A stretch of 57,287 nucleotides of DNA from Cytophagia bacterium (GTDB lineage Bacteria; Bacteroidota; Bacteroidia; Cytophagales; Spirosomataceae), in contig REAB01000073.1 of the NCBI GenBank assembly GCA_004293645.1, positions 1-57,287 on the forward strand, in the 5' to 3' direction. The number at the start of each line of letters is the position of its first letter. The first letter of the stretch is position 1. This document shows positions 44,091 to 53,369 of the stretch, piece after piece. Below the pieces are notes generated by a model. It saw nothing but the letters and a program-made list of their open reading frames with translations, was not told where the DNA came from and ran no database searches. The position numbers and the translations under genes are program-made.

Positions 44091-44798
44091 TTAGGTTGTA
44101 GCAGTCCACCATTTTCGGATAATTTCGTTGAGCGAGTGAGGTTGTTCGAGGGTGCTTAAATGCCCACATTCTTCCAGTATGGCCAACATAGCGTTGGGCA
44201 TTAGGCTCACCATTTCTTGGTGTATTTGGGGCGTACAAACTTTGTCTTCTCGACCCGTAACCACCAGCACGGGGCATTGGATATGAGGCAAATCGGGTGT
44301 GCTGTCGGGGCGGTTGAGTTGTGCTTTTATTTGGCTAAAAAATGCCTCCTCACCCGTATTTATGGCCATTTTTAGTACTTTTTCACGCATTTCTGTCAGG
44401 GGGGCGTGCTTGGGGTGGAGCATGGCATCTTTCAAGAAATCGGTGGTGATGGCCCTAAACTCTCCCAAGGCCGCCATGCCCAAAAACCGCTGCTGTGTGG
44501 CGCGGGTGGTTTCGGAGGGGAGTCGGTGATTGGTATTGAGCAATATCATTTTTGAAATGCGGTGCGGTGCTTGTCGCCACAACTCAAAGGCAATGATGCC
44601 ACCATAAGACAACCCCATAACGGCAAAATGCCCTTCGGTTTGACAAAGAATGTGCCGTGCCACTTCTACTAAATTGTCGGCAACGCTGTGATTAACTACT
44701 TGGCAGTGAGCCAAGTCGCTTAGTGCGGCTATTTGGGGTTCAAAAAGCGTTGCATCGCAGAGCGTTCCTGGAATCATCAGCAGCAGCGGTAGTGGCAT
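44091..44798 (-). CDS. Alpha/beta hydrolase
   Basis: A 235-residue alpha/beta-hydrolase fold enzyme. Nucleophile Ser in GLSYGG (about residue 69), acid Asp in TGREDKVCTP and base His in ECGHLSTLEQP. No signal peptide, so cytoplasmic. It is the third gene after susC and susD (63 nt after susD) but a hairpin lies between, so it may be partly separate. It could cleave an ester or lactone imported by the SusCD pair. Confidence 0.88.
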   Translation of the reverse strand: MPLPLLLMIPGTLCDATLFEPQIAALSDLAHCQVVNHSVADNLVEVARHILCQTEGHFAVMGLSYGGIIAFELWRQAPHRISKMILLNTNHRLPSETTRATQQRFLGMAALGEFRAITTDFLKDAMLHPKHAPLTEMREKVLKMAINTGEEAFFSQIKAQLNRPDSTPDLPHIQCPVLVVTGREDKVCTPQIHQEMVSLMPNAMLAILEECGHLSTLEQPHSLNEIIRKWWTATT

Positions 44799-44819
44799 TG
44801 ATTTTTTTGTTAATAACTC

Positions 44820-44852
44820 AACGCCAACGGATTTTTAGAATCCGTTGGCGTT
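44820..44852. terminator. Perfect hairpin between susD and the hydrolase gene
   Basis: AACGCCAACGGATT and AATCCGTTGGCGTT are perfect 14-bp arms with a 5-nt loop, 9 nt downstream of the susD stop. A G/T-rich tail follows on the plus strand only; on the minus strand it may act as an attenuator or mRNA end. Confidence 0.65.
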
Positions 44853-44861
44853 TGGGGGTTT

Positions 44862-46319
44862 TTAGTTTTGGTACCAATGCTTGGCCGTAATCACATCGCC
44901 GCCAATGCTGGCCGAAGCCGCTTTGTAGTTGGCCCCATTGATAGACTGTTCGAGGGTTGGATAAAATGCCCGTGTTGGTATTTTACCACCCGTTATGGTC
45001 GTGGCCAGCGGCCCAGGCACCAAAGCAGGAAGTCCTGTTCTTTTTTGTTCGCCCCATGCCTCCAAAGTATTAACCATGTAGTACGACATCCACTTTTGGT
45101 CCATCAACTGTGCCATTGTACCGTCGAATGCTACTTTGGGTTGAGCAAGAAAGCCCGCTGGTGTGGTCAGTTTCCAGTATTCAAACGAAGCCGTGATTCC
45201 TTTTTCGTAGTACTCTTTGGCAGTTCCCGTTCCAATCCAGTTTTTCATACGGGCTTCGGCCAAAATAAATTGCACTTCGGCATGGGTAATAAAAGCGTAG
45301 TCGAGCAAACCTCGATCGGCGGTAAAACGCCTGGTGAGGGTCGAAGTATTTTGGTCAGAGTTGCCGTTGGTAGATTGCGCCGCTTCGCGGGTGGTGCCGC
45401 TTGTTACACCTTCGTGGTTGGGAAATCCAGCCGCATTGACGGGTTTCAAAACAAAGAAATCGAGGCGTGGATCGTTGTTGCTCCGCAAAAACTCAACCAA
45501 TCTTTTTGACGGACTAACGCCCCCCAACGAAGCGGGCAACAGCGTAGAAACTGCCGACGCATCGGGAATTAAGCCACTAAAATCGTAAATAGCGGCATCG
45601 GCGTTGCTCGTAATGATGGGGAAGGTGGCGGGGTTATCAATCATTTTTTTGATTTCAGCCGCCGCTGTGGCATCTTTGTTTGATACCCGCAACAAGTAGC
45701 GCAACCGCAACGAGTTGGCCATTTTTTTCCATCTGCTAATGTCGCCCTTGAACAACACATCACCGCCCAAGGTAAAGGCAGCGGGGCTTACCAAAAGCGC
45801 GTTGGCCGCGTCCAAATCTTTCAAAACGCCTGCATAAATGGCCTGCTGATTGCTGTAAGCGGGCGAGATATTGTCGGCTCCTTTGCCCGCTTCGGCGTAG
45901 GGTGCGTCAATAAACAACTCCGTGATACTGGCCATGTAGTAGGCTTTCAGAATCATACCTGCGGCTACGTAAGCGGGCAGTTTCAGCGACTCAGCGGTGG
46001 CTATCATGTCATTGGCATTGCGAACAGCGGCGTAATTTGCCTGCCAAATGCCACTAAAATAAATCTGTCCAGTAGCAAAATCGTAAGCGTCCAACTGGTT
46101 GTCGTTGCGGCGCACCACGTACTGCATCACTTGGTCGGTGAGCCACGTTTGGAGTAAAAAGTGGGGATTTATTGGCTCAAAAATAACACTCGGCAGCAGC
46201 GACCCCACGTTGGTTTGGGTGGGCGCGTTGGTGTTTTTATTGATGGTTTCAAAATCGTTGGTACAGCCCAAAGTAAGGCCAACCAACAGGATGAGCGAAT
46301 ATAAAAAGGTATTTTTCAT
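44862..46319 (-). CDS. SusD/RagB-like outer membrane lipoprotein
   Basis: A 485-residue SusD-like protein (SusD-like_2 type). Lipobox LTLGC puts the lipid on Cys19. The helical TPR-like body contains the usual WQANYAAVRNANDM near 110, SRWKKMANSLRLRYLLR near 205 and the C-terminal AEARMKNWIGTGTAKEYYEKGI. It acts as the lid of the SusC channel and captures substrate at the cell surface. Lies 21 nt after susC. Confidence 0.92.
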   Translation of the reverse strand: MKNTFLYSLILLVGLTLGCTNDFETINKNTNAPTQTNVGSLLPSVIFEPINPHFLLQTWLTDQVMQYVVRRNDNQLDAYDFATGQIYFSGIWQANYAAVRNANDMIATAESLKLPAYVAAGMILKAYYMASITELFIDAPYAEAGKGADNISPAYSNQQAIYAGVLKDLDAANALLVSPAAFTLGGDVLFKGDISRWKKMANSLRLRYLLRVSNKDATAAAEIKKMIDNPATFPIITSNADAAIYDFSGLIPDASAVSTLLPASLGGVSPSKRLVEFLRSNNDPRLDFFVLKPVNAAGFPNHEGVTSGTTREAAQSTNGNSDQNTSTLTRRFTADRGLLDYAFITHAEVQFILAEARMKNWIGTGTAKEYYEKGITASFEYWKLTTPAGFLAQPKVAFDGTMAQLMDQKWMSYYMVNTLEAWGEQKRTGLPALVPGPLATTITGGKIPTRAFYPTLEQSINGANYKAASASIGGDVITAKHWYQN

Positions 46320-46340
46320 CGTTTTGGAGGGAAGGTTTTT

Positions 46341-49300
46341 TTAAAATCCAACGGTTAAATTAAAGCCATACGTGCGGGTGGTGGGCAACTGCCCCGCCTC
46401 AAAACCTGGCACGAGTACGCCGTTGTTGAAGGCAAACGACTCGGGGTTGAAGTGGCGCAGCGCATCGGTTGATTTGACAAACAAATTGCGGCAAAAAAAC
46501 GAGATGTTAGCACTCGCCACGGGCAATTTACGCAGGTAGTTTTTCAAATTTACGCCCAACGAAACCTCGCGCACTTTCAAGAATGTGGCATCGTAGGTGT
46601 TGGCCTCCACGTTTTCGACGGCGTAGTACGAACGGTAATAATCTTGGCCAGTTGTCGTAATGGTGTTTGGCGTAAACGTTCCGTCGGTGTTTTGCAACAC
46701 GCCAACTGGCGTAAGTGGTGCCTCACGACCTACCAACGTTTCGGTAATTACGCCCGAACGATACAATAATGCACCCGTTTGGGTATAAAGCGAGCCACCT
46801 TTGCGGTAATCTAAGAACACGCGTAGGTTGATATTTTTGTAATTAAAACTGTTGATGAAGCCCATTGTCCAATTGGGGTTGTAATTTCCCACCTTAATAA
46901 TGGCCGAACCAACCCGTGGCCGCACAATGACGTTTCCGTTTACGGTTACGCGGTCATAAATAATGTCGCCTTGTGGCGAGCGGGCAAAACCACGACCGTA
47001 AATATCGCCCATTTGGCCACCTACCCGCGCCTCAACCGTACCACCCGAAGGGCCTTGGCCAATCACGTAGGAACTCACACCAGGAGCTAACTCTTCCACC
47101 ATACCACGGTTGCGCGCCCAAGCCACGGTCATGTCCCAAGTAAAGTCGTTGGTTGTAATGGGCTTCAATTTCAACAACACTTCCACACCTGAATTACGAA
47201 CCTTGCCCGCGTTGATCAAGCTATTCACCGCACCAGATGCTTGACTCACTGGCACTTGCAAAATTTGGTCGGTCGTTACGTTGCTGTAATAGTTGGCTTC
47301 AATGCCGATTTTGTCGGCCAAAAAGCGCAGTTCTGTACCAATCTCAAAAGCGGCAGTGCGCTCGGGGCGCAAGCCCGCGTTGGTGAGCAGTGGCGTGTTG
47401 GTTACCGAGGCGGGCAACGTGCCAAAAGCAAATACGCGCTCGGTCAGCAGTGGGTCGGTATCATTGCCAGTAGCCGCCCAGCTTGTGCGGATTTGGGCAA
47501 ACGAAATGGCTTTGGGCATTTTTATCATTTCCGACAACACAGTGCTCAAACCAACCGATGGATAGAAAAACGAGTTGTTGTCTAAGGGCAAAGTTGAAGA
47601 CCAGTCATTGCGACCCGTTACGTCCAAATAAATTTTGTTTTCATAATCAAAACGAGCCGAACCATACACGCTGTTGATGCGCTTGGTGGCATCGGTTTGG
47701 CGCAACACGGGGCGGTCGGCGGCGTTGCCGAGATTATAAACACCCCTGATACCCAGCGCGTTGGTTTGGGCAACTCCGTTAAACGACGACTGGTTCATTT
47801 GGTTGGCTCCCACGTCGGCTTTTACGCCAATTACCCCGCCAATTTTGCCAGTGTAGCTCAATAAAAAGTCGGCGTTGGTTTCTTGAAAACGCACATTTTG
47901 CTCGCGGTACATTCCCAGCGCAAAACCATTTTGACCCGACGGGCGGCGCGAACGGCGGCGGTCGTCATAGCCGTCGGTGCCAATGCGGGCAAAAAACGAG
48001 AAATGGTCGTTGAATTTATAGTCGGCTTTGATGTTTCCAAAAACACGGTTGCGGTTAAAACCATTGAGGTTTTCGTTCACAATCAAGAACGGGTTGTTGG
48101 CCCACGACAAAAAGTAATTTTGTTGAATGCCTTCTTTGCCTGGCACCCAATAATCGGTGTAATCGTTGTAATCAAAGTTGCCCATGCCCCAAATCATGCT
48201 GTTGATGATTCCTTGGCCACCCGCCCCCAAAACGGGCAGGTTTTTTGAGCCACTTCTGGAATAGTTGGCCGACACGTCAATGCTCAATTTGTCGGTGATT
48301 AATGCGCCCATTCTGAGGCCAACGTTGGTTTTATTGTAGTCGGTGTTAGGTACAAATCCTTTGTTGTTCAAATAACCAACGGACACGCGGGCGTACATTT
48401 TTTCGTTCGAACTCGAAATCGCAAGGTTATTATTGGTACTCATACCTTGATTGAAAAAACCCTCTCTATCCAATTTAAAATTGAAAGGCGTGGCATCGGG
48501 TCTTGGCAACAAGTACGTTACCTGCGAAATGGGCTGTCCAGTAGCTGGTGCGCCGTAGTTGCCGCCCCAATCTGAGCGAAACACGTTGTCAAAACCACCG
48601 CCGTACTGCTTCTGCACGTCCCAAAAACGAGTTACTTCTTCTACTGCTACGCCCGTGGTGAAGGTTACGCCCACGCCGTCTTTTTCGCGGCCTGATTTGG
48701 TCCGAATTACCAATGCGCCGTTTGCCGCGCGTGTACCATATAATGCGGCGGCTTTAGGTCCTTTCAAAACCGACACGTCCAAAATGTCGTCGGGGTTGAT
48801 GTCTGTCAAGCCGTTGCCGTAGTCAATCGGAATTTCGGCCTGACCTGTTGCGTCTAAGTTGTTTGAAATAACCACCCCGTCCAACACGATAAGTGGCTGG
48901 TTTTTAGCAATATTCAACGACGACTCGCCCCGCAACGTAATGCGCGACGACGACACGCCCGAACTGCTGTTGGTACCAATCGAAAGGCCCGGCACTTGGC
49001 CCGAGAGTTGCTGCGCCAAGTCGCCGTTGCGCGATGCGTTCAGGTCTTTGGCGGCCAAGCGTTGCGTAGCGTACGAAAGTTGCGATTTTTTGCCTTCGAT
49101 ACCGAGGGCTGTTACCACCACTTCGCCCAATTGCGCCGCGTCTTGGTCGAGATTGATGTCTATTTTGCTTTTTCCCTCAATAGACACCACTTTTTTGGCG
49201 TAACCAATATAACTTATGGTAATGGTGGCGGCATCGTTGGGCACTTTAATCGAAAACGTGCCGTCGGCTTGGGTGCTGGTACCCGTGTTGGTACCAGTTA

Positions 49301-49430
49301 CCAAAACCGTTACACCTGCTAAGGTTTCTTTGGTTTTGCCATCAGACACGCTGCCCGTTACAACCCGTTGTGCCACAGCGGCAAACGAACCAACGAGCAA
49401 AGTGAACAGCACAAGTAGTCTTAGTTTCAT
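46341..49430 (-). CDS. SusC/RagA TonB-dependent outer membrane transporter
   Basis: A 1029-residue TonB-linked receptor: signal peptide ending AVAQ at about 21, a carboxypeptidase-D-like domain at about 22-100 (VVTGSVSDGKTKETLAGVTV), TonB-interacting EVVVTALGI segment, plug domain with the Sus motif (ITLRGESSLNIAKNQPLIVLDGV), then the beta barrel ending in a terminal Phe (TYGFNLTVGF). It imports a ligand larger than about 600 Da with its SusD partner. The gap to the ROK gene (239 bp) holds the palindrome at 49563. Confidence 0.95.
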   Translation of the reverse strand: MKLRLLVLFTLLVGSFAAVAQRVVTGSVSDGKTKETLAGVTVLVTGTNTGTSTQADGTFSIKVPNDAATITISYIGYAKKVVSIEGKSKIDINLDQDAAQLGEVVVTALGIEGKKSQLSYATQRLAAKDLNASRNGDLAQQLSGQVPGLSIGTNSSSGVSSSRITLRGESSLNIAKNQPLIVLDGVVISNNLDATGQAEIPIDYGNGLTDINPDDILDVSVLKGPKAAALYGTRAANGALVIRTKSGREKDGVGVTFTTGVAVEEVTRFWDVQKQYGGGFDNVFRSDWGGNYGAPATGQPISQVTYLLPRPDATPFNFKLDREGFFNQGMSTNNNLAISSSNEKMYARVSVGYLNNKGFVPNTDYNKTNVGLRMGALITDKLSIDVSANYSRSGSKNLPVLGAGGQGIINSMIWGMGNFDYNDYTDYWVPGKEGIQQNYFLSWANNPFLIVNENLNGFNRNRVFGNIKADYKFNDHFSFFARIGTDGYDDRRRSRRPSGQNGFALGMYREQNVRFQETNADFLLSYTGKIGGVIGVKADVGANQMNQSSFNGVAQTNALGIRGVYNLGNAADRPVLRQTDATKRINSVYGSARFDYENKIYLDVTGRNDWSSTLPLDNNSFFYPSVGLSTVLSEMIKMPKAISFAQIRTSWAATGNDTDPLLTERVFAFGTLPASVTNTPLLTNAGLRPERTAAFEIGTELRFLADKIGIEANYYSNVTTDQILQVPVSQASGAVNSLINAGKVRNSGVEVLLKLKPITTNDFTWDMTVAWARNRGMVEELAPGVSSYVIGQGPSGGTVEARVGGQMGDIYGRGFARSPQGDIIYDRVTVNGNVIVRPRVGSAIIKVGNYNPNWTMGFINSFNYKNINLRVFLDYRKGGSLYTQTGALLYRSGVITETLVGREAPLTPVGVLQNTDGTFTPNTITTTGQDYYRSYYAVENVEANTYDATFLKVREVSLGVNLKNYLRKLPVASANISFFCRNLFVKSTDALRHFNPESFAFNNGVLVPGFEAGQLPTTRTYGFNLTVGF

Positions 49431-49562
49431 AATAAATTGAAAATTAAAGGGTGGGTAATAATGAATAATTCTTTGAAATGAATGTTAAACTGCGTGTATC
49501 AAAAAAAGTTTTTTTACTTTACCGAGAACATGTTAAAGTTTAAATTTATGAATATGGGGTAA

Positions 49563-49586
49563 AGTTAATAAAATGTTTTATTAACT
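49563..49586. promoter_or_regulatory. AT-rich palindrome, probable ROK operator
   Basis: AGTTAATAAAA, TG and TTTTATTAACT form a perfect 11+11 inverted repeat, 133 bp upstream of the susC start and 84 bp after the ROK stop. ROK repressors such as NagC, Mlc and XylR bind AT-rich palindromes of about this size. Function is inferred. Confidence 0.6.
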
Positions 49587-49669
49587 GAAAAATATTAGTC
49601 TAAATTTATTTTTTCGGCCAAAAACCAAACCAGTAAATGATTATTTGGTTGAAGCCCAGTAGCGTACTA

Positions 49670-50890
49670 CTAATATTTGGTTAAATCGTAGTTTTTGAAA
49701 ACTGTATGTGCCGCCGCTTTGGAGCTAAAATAACGCCCCAAGTCTGACACTTCCACGCGGCAATTGGATAACGAACCAATGAGGCTGGTCTTTTTTAGGC
49801 CCATTTTGAGGGCATCAATGTAGAAATCTTTTATCATCACAATCTCGCCACCAATCACAATCAAGTCGGGGTTGAGCAAATTGACAACGTTGCCCAGTGC
49901 TTGGCCGAGTTTATCGGCTTGGTCTAAGACCAGTTTCAAGGCCAGCGCGTCGCCGTCGAGCACCGCTTTCAACACATCGTGGTAGCGGTAAGTATCAACA
50001 TTTTCTAACTGAAAGTGGTGCGAGATTTCGCCGTTGGCGAGGGCTTCTTTCAAATCTATTTGCAACGCCCCGCCCGATACTTCGGTTTCTAAGCAATTTT
50101 TTTTACCGCAACTGCACAGTCGCCCCAATTTGCCAAATTGCATGTGGCCAAACTCGCCCGCTTGGCCCGTGCCGCCCACAATCATTTGGCCGTTCAAAAT
50201 AACGCTCATGCCAATGCTGCGGCTCACTTTTACAATCAGCACGTTTTCTACGCCCTGCGCTTTGCCCAGCACCTGCTCGGCCATGCCGATGGCGCGGGTG
50301 TCGGTGTCCACCCAAACGGGTACTTTGAAGGTATCTTCTACGTATTTTCGGAGCGACGTTCCCATAAAATTGAAGTGCTGTGTAACGCCCGTGTGTACGT
50401 TTACTGTACCCGCCAAACCCACGCCGATGCCCACAATTTGGCTATTGTCCAACTGGTTTTTGTCAATGGCCGCTTTCACAAATGCGACCACGGTTTGCAA
50501 GCCTTCGGGGGTGTTTTCTAAAGCAAATTGATTGTTACCATTCTCGTAAATTACCTCCCCATCTATCCTTATTACACTAACGTGAATAAACTTCAACAAT
50601 ATTTCTACGCCAACGGCATAAAAACGCTGTTTGTTGAGGGCATACGACTCGGGGCGGCGGCCATTTTCGGTTTCTTTTTTCCCTTCTTCCAACACGTACT
50701 TTTTCTCCACCAGCTCCTTCACCAACTTCGTGCAAGTAGGCACGCTTATCTTGACGTAATCGGCTATTTCAGGAATCGTAAAAGCAACTTCCGACTTAGA
50801 CAAGCACCGCACAATATTCTTGAATTGTTTCTGTTGGCGTTTTTCGGTGTGGCCGTCGGCTTCTTTTTGTGGCGAGTTTAGAATGTTCAT
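49670..50890 (-). CDS. ROK-family transcriptional regulator
   Basis: A 406-residue ROK protein with an N-terminal winged helix (about 25-80, with FTIPEIADYVKISVPTCTKLVKELVEKKYV) and a C-terminal sugar-kinase-like domain. The zinc motif appears as CSCGKKNCLE and the ligand region as GGTGQAGEFGHM. The ATP-binding DxGxT is replaced by VEILLKF, so kinase activity is unlikely and it should be a sugar-responsive repressor. Start at 50890 (MNILNSPQKE) is preferred over an in-frame TTG at 50920. It precedes susC on the same strand and is its probable regulator. Confidence 0.9.
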   Translation of the reverse strand: MNILNSPQKEADGHTEKRQQKQFKNIVRCLSKSEVAFTIPEIADYVKISVPTCTKLVKELVEKKYVLEEGKKETENGRRPESYALNKQRFYAVGVEILLKFIHVSVIRIDGEVIYENGNNQFALENTPEGLQTVVAFVKAAIDKNQLDNSQIVGIGVGLAGTVNVHTGVTQHFNFMGTSLRKYVEDTFKVPVWVDTDTRAIGMAEQVLGKAQGVENVLIVKVSRSIGMSVILNGQMIVGGTGQAGEFGHMQFGKLGRLCSCGKKNCLETEVSGGALQIDLKEALANGEISHHFQLENVDTYRYHDVLKAVLDGDALALKLVLDQADKLGQALGNVVNLLNPDLIVIGGEIVMIKDFYIDALKMGLKKTSLIGSLSNCRVEVSDLGRYFSSKAAAHTVFKNYDLTKY

Positions 50891-51055
50891 GCGGAGTGAG
50901 TTGGAAGATTTACTGCTCAAATATATTCAGCAGTTTATTGATTTTCAACTTATCGCCAACAACAAGGTATTTGCCCGAATCATTTGAGCACTCTTTTTGA
51001 AGCCAGATTTCCCGAAGATGATTTTTTTACGGCACATTTATACCGGCTATAAAAC

Positions 51056-51083
51056 GTAGCAACGCCATGCTTGGCGTTGCTAC
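51056..51083 (-). terminator. Probable terminator of the SDR-SnoaL-SDR operon
   Basis: Eleven-bp perfect stem with a 6-nt loop, followed on the minus strand by a T-rich GTTTTATA, 157 nt after the last SDR stop codon. Confidence 0.55.
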
Positions 51084-51123
51084 TGCACCATTACAACTTT
51101 TTCTTGCTTGGCCGTGAGGCCAA

Positions 51124-51160
51124 CCGCACGGGCGGTCCCGCGTCGCAGCGGCGAGCCGCC
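51124..51160. repeat. GC-rich palindromic element, longest copy
   Basis: Begins CCGCACGGGCGGTCCCGCG and ends GCAGCGGCGAGCCGCC. It combines the word found at 7538 and 33384 with the GCCGCTGCGA word found at 732 and 43930 (complementary strand), so it looks like the complete form of this element. Confidence 0.65.
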
Positions 51161-51239
51161 TATTTCTGCCCAACTAATTACCTACTTCTGACTCTAAGTC
51201 ATTTTTCATTCGTTACTGCTCAGGTTTTTTCATTTTTTG

Positions 51240-52031
51240 CTAAATGGTAGTGCCGCCGTCCACGGTATAGATGCTCCCCGTGCAGTAGCCTGCGGCATCG
51301 GAGGCTAAGTACAGCACCAACGATGCCACCTCCTCTACCGTTCCCATGCGGGCAATGGGCAAGCGTTTGGTAAAATGTTGCAGCGTTTTTTCGTCTTGCC
51401 AAAGGGCTTTGCTAAACTTTGTTTTAATGAGGCCCGGCGCTACGGCATTGACCCGAATATTGTCTGCACCCCATTCTTTGGCAAAAACCTTGGTGAGCAT
51501 ATTCAAAGCCGTTTTACTCACGCTGTAAATACCCAAACCTGGGTCGGGGGTGTCGCCCGCAATGCTGCTGATGTTGATAATGCTACCGCCGCCGCGTTGT
51601 TTCATAACTGGATACACCATTTTGCAAAGCTGAAAAGGCGATTTAACGTTGATGTCCATGATTTTGTCGAAGGCATCGTCGGGGCAGTCGGCGGTGGGGC
51701 CGTAGTAGGGATTGGCGGCAGCATTATTGACCAAAATATCAACGCCACCGTACAACTCAACGGTTTTATCAAAAAGCTGCTTGGTTTGGGCTTCGTCGCC
51801 CATGCGGGCTTCGATGGCCGTTACCTCCCCGCCCTCGGTGCGCATATCGGCGGCGAGTTCGTCTAAGTCGGCTTGGCGGCGGCTGCTAATGACCACCTTC
51901 GCGCCAAATTGCGCTAAATAGCGGGCTATTTGCTCGCCAATGCCTTTGCTGGCACCCGTTACAATGGCCACTTTGCCCGTTAGGTCAAACAATTGTAAAG
52001 CTGCATTTGAAGAGGTAGTTTGGGTACTCAT
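51240..52031 (-). CDS. SDR family oxidoreductase
   Basis: A 263-residue classical SDR: TGASKGIG at about 20-27, NNAAANPYYGP, catalytic Ser in INISSIAGD and YSVSKTA, C-terminal GSIYTVDGGTTI. The long acidic-basic loop VVISSRRQADLDELA points to NADP(H). Third gene of a three-gene operon SDR-SnoaL-SDR (3 nt after the SnoaL stop). Probably acts in the same pathway as the genes downstream of copy B, but this is inferred from neighbourhood and gene type. Confidence 0.9.
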   Translation of the reverse strand: MSTQTTSSNAALQLFDLTGKVAIVTGASKGIGEQIARYLAQFGAKVVISSRRQADLDELAADMRTEGGEVTAIEARMGDEAQTKQLFDKTVELYGGVDILVNNAAANPYYGPTADCPDDAFDKIMDINVKSPFQLCKMVYPVMKQRGGGSIINISSIAGDTPDPGLGIYSVSKTALNMLTKVFAKEWGADNIRVNAVAPGLIKTKFSKALWQDEKTLQHFTKRLPIARMGTVEEVASLVLYLASDAAGYCTGSIYTVDGGTTI

Positions 52032-52034
52032 TGG

Positions 52035-52511
52035 TTAGGTTGTTTTGGTTTGTTGAATAAATTTTTGAAGTGAATCGTTGGCTTGGGTTTGTACTTTTTG
52101 TTCTAAAAAACGGGTCCAGCCCAGCAGTTTTCCCGTGAGTCCGAGCGCTTGCGATGCCCATTTATGAAAATTAAACGTGTCGTCGTGGCGCGCGATAAGA
52201 CCCTCTTTGAACACAAATTCGGCGTGAATTACGTTGTGCACTTTTCGACCTGTATTGCCAAAAGTATAGGTGGCTTCCCAGTCGCAGCTACCCTGGCGGT
52301 TATTGGTTTTTACGTTACCAAAACTGATGGTCAAATCTTTGCTGCGGGTCAGGAGCATTTGCCACATCAAGCCAGGTTCTTGGTCTTTGAGTTTGGGAAA
52401 AGCGGGGTCTGAAAATCGGGCCTGCGGGTGGTAGCAAGCCTGCATGGTAGCGTAGTCTTTTTGCTGAAAAGCCACGTAAAACCGTTCGATAAGTTGGGCA
52501 TTGGGGTGCAT
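52035..52511 (-). CDS. Single-domain SnoaL-like (NTF2-fold) protein
   Basis: A 158-residue SnoaL-like protein: LIERFYVAFQQKDYATMQACYHPQARFSDP and a beta-rich body ending in NVIHAEFVFKEGLIARHDDTFNFHKW. Start at 52511 (MHPNAQLIERFY) is chosen because the upstream extension overlaps the SDR gene and has no SnoaL content. It lies between two SDR genes (gaps 14 and 3 nt). Reaction unknown. Confidence 0.85.
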   Translation of the reverse strand: MHPNAQLIERFYVAFQQKDYATMQACYHPQARFSDPAFPKLKDQEPGLMWQMLLTRSKDLTISFGNVKTNNRQGSCDWEATYTFGNTGRKVHNVIHAEFVFKEGLIARHDDTFNFHKWASQALGLTGKLLGWTRFLEQKVQTQANDSLQKFIQQTKTT

Positions 52512-52525
52512 ATCAAAAGCGGGGT

Positions 52526-53287
52526 TTAGAGGCTGGTGAGGCCGCCGTCCAAGATGAGCGCGTGGCCAGTCATAAACGAAGCGGCGGGCGATGCCGCGTA
52601 CAAAATAGCTTCGGCAATTTCGTCGGGGTTGGCAAATCGTTTCATTGGAATGGCATTTTGGAGGGCTTCGTAGTAGTCGGTTTCGTCGTTGACAAAGGCG
52701 TTTTCGAGCATGGGCGTGTTGGTAAAAGCGGGGCAAACCGCATTGACCCTGATGTGGTGTTTGGCGTATTCGAGGGCGGCGGTTTTGGTCATGCCTATTA
52801 CGGCGTGTTTACTGGCCGCGTAAGCAATGTGGTTGGCAAATCCTAAAACGCCCGCCACCGATGCCAGATTGACGATAGTGCCGCTTTTTTTTGCCAAAAA
52901 ATGGGGAATAACGGCCTTTATTCCGTAAAAAACGCCGTTTACGTTTACGTTCATTACCTGCTGAAAATCGTCGAGGGTGTAGCGTTCGGTGCGGCTGCGT
53001 GGCCCCAATATACCCGCGCTATTGACCAAAATATCAATGCCTCCAAAACGCTGAATGCAATCTTCAACCATGCGCTCTACGTCTTCAAAATCGGTAACGT
53101 CGATGCGGGCAAAGGCGGCCTCAGCCCCTATTTTTTCGATGGCTTCGACGGTTTCATCGCCCGCTTTTTCTGATAAATCGGCCAAAAAAACTTTGGCTCC
53201 CGCTTGGGCAAACAAAAAAGCGGCGGCGCGGCCAATGCCCGAGCAGCCGCCCGTAATAAGTACAACTTGATTGGTGAAGTGCGACAT
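52526..53287 (-). CDS. SDR family oxidoreductase
   Basis: A 253-residue classical SDR: TGGCSGIG at about 11-18, NSAG in LVNSAGIL, catalytic Ser in IVNLASVAG and YAASKHA, C-terminal TGHALILDGGLTSL. The Asp at FLADLS favours NAD(H). Start at 53287 (MSHFTNQVVLITGG) is preferred over an in-frame start at 53317. First gene of the SDR-SnoaL-SDR operon. Confidence 0.9.
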   Translation of the reverse strand: MSHFTNQVVLITGGCSGIGRAAAFLFAQAGAKVFLADLSEKAGDETVEAIEKIGAEAAFARIDVTDFEDVERMVEDCIQRFGGIDILVNSAGILGPRSRTERYTLDDFQQVMNVNVNGVFYGIKAVIPHFLAKKSGTIVNLASVAGVLGFANHIAYAASKHAVIGMTKTAALEYAKHHIRVNAVCPAFTNTPMLENAFVNDETDYYEALQNAIPMKRFANPDEIAEAILYAASPAASFMTGHALILDGGLTSL

Positions 53288-53339
53288 CTTAAAAAGTTTG
53301 GGATTATACTGGCGCAATTTGGTAATTTTTTGTGGAAGC

Positions 53340-53368
53340 CAAAAATAAACTAAGACTTCCGCCCCAAA
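53340..53368 (-). promoter_or_regulatory. Promoter of the SDR-SnoaL-SDR operon
   Basis: On the minus strand TTTG (53365-53368), 17 nt, then TATTTTTG (53340-53347), about 53 nt before the first SDR start codon. Both boxes match the Bacteroidota consensus; the spacing is 2 nt short of the usual 19. Confidence 0.55.
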
Positions 53369-53369
53369 T

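Larger units (their letters stand above)
50891..51239. other. Intergenic stretch with hairpins, no gene seen
   Basis: Holds a perfect 11-bp hairpin at 51056-51083 (GTAGCAACGCC/GGCGTTGCTAC, followed on the minus strand by GTTTTATA, a likely terminator for the SDR operon), a 6-bp hairpin TTGGCC/GGCCAA at 51108-51123 and a GC-rich element at 51124-51160. No protein-like frame. Confidence 0.55.

Noticed and set aside
49431..49669. Consensus -33/-7 promoter before susC
   Set aside because: I found no TAnnTTTG on the minus strand in this gap; only the palindrome at 49563 is supported.
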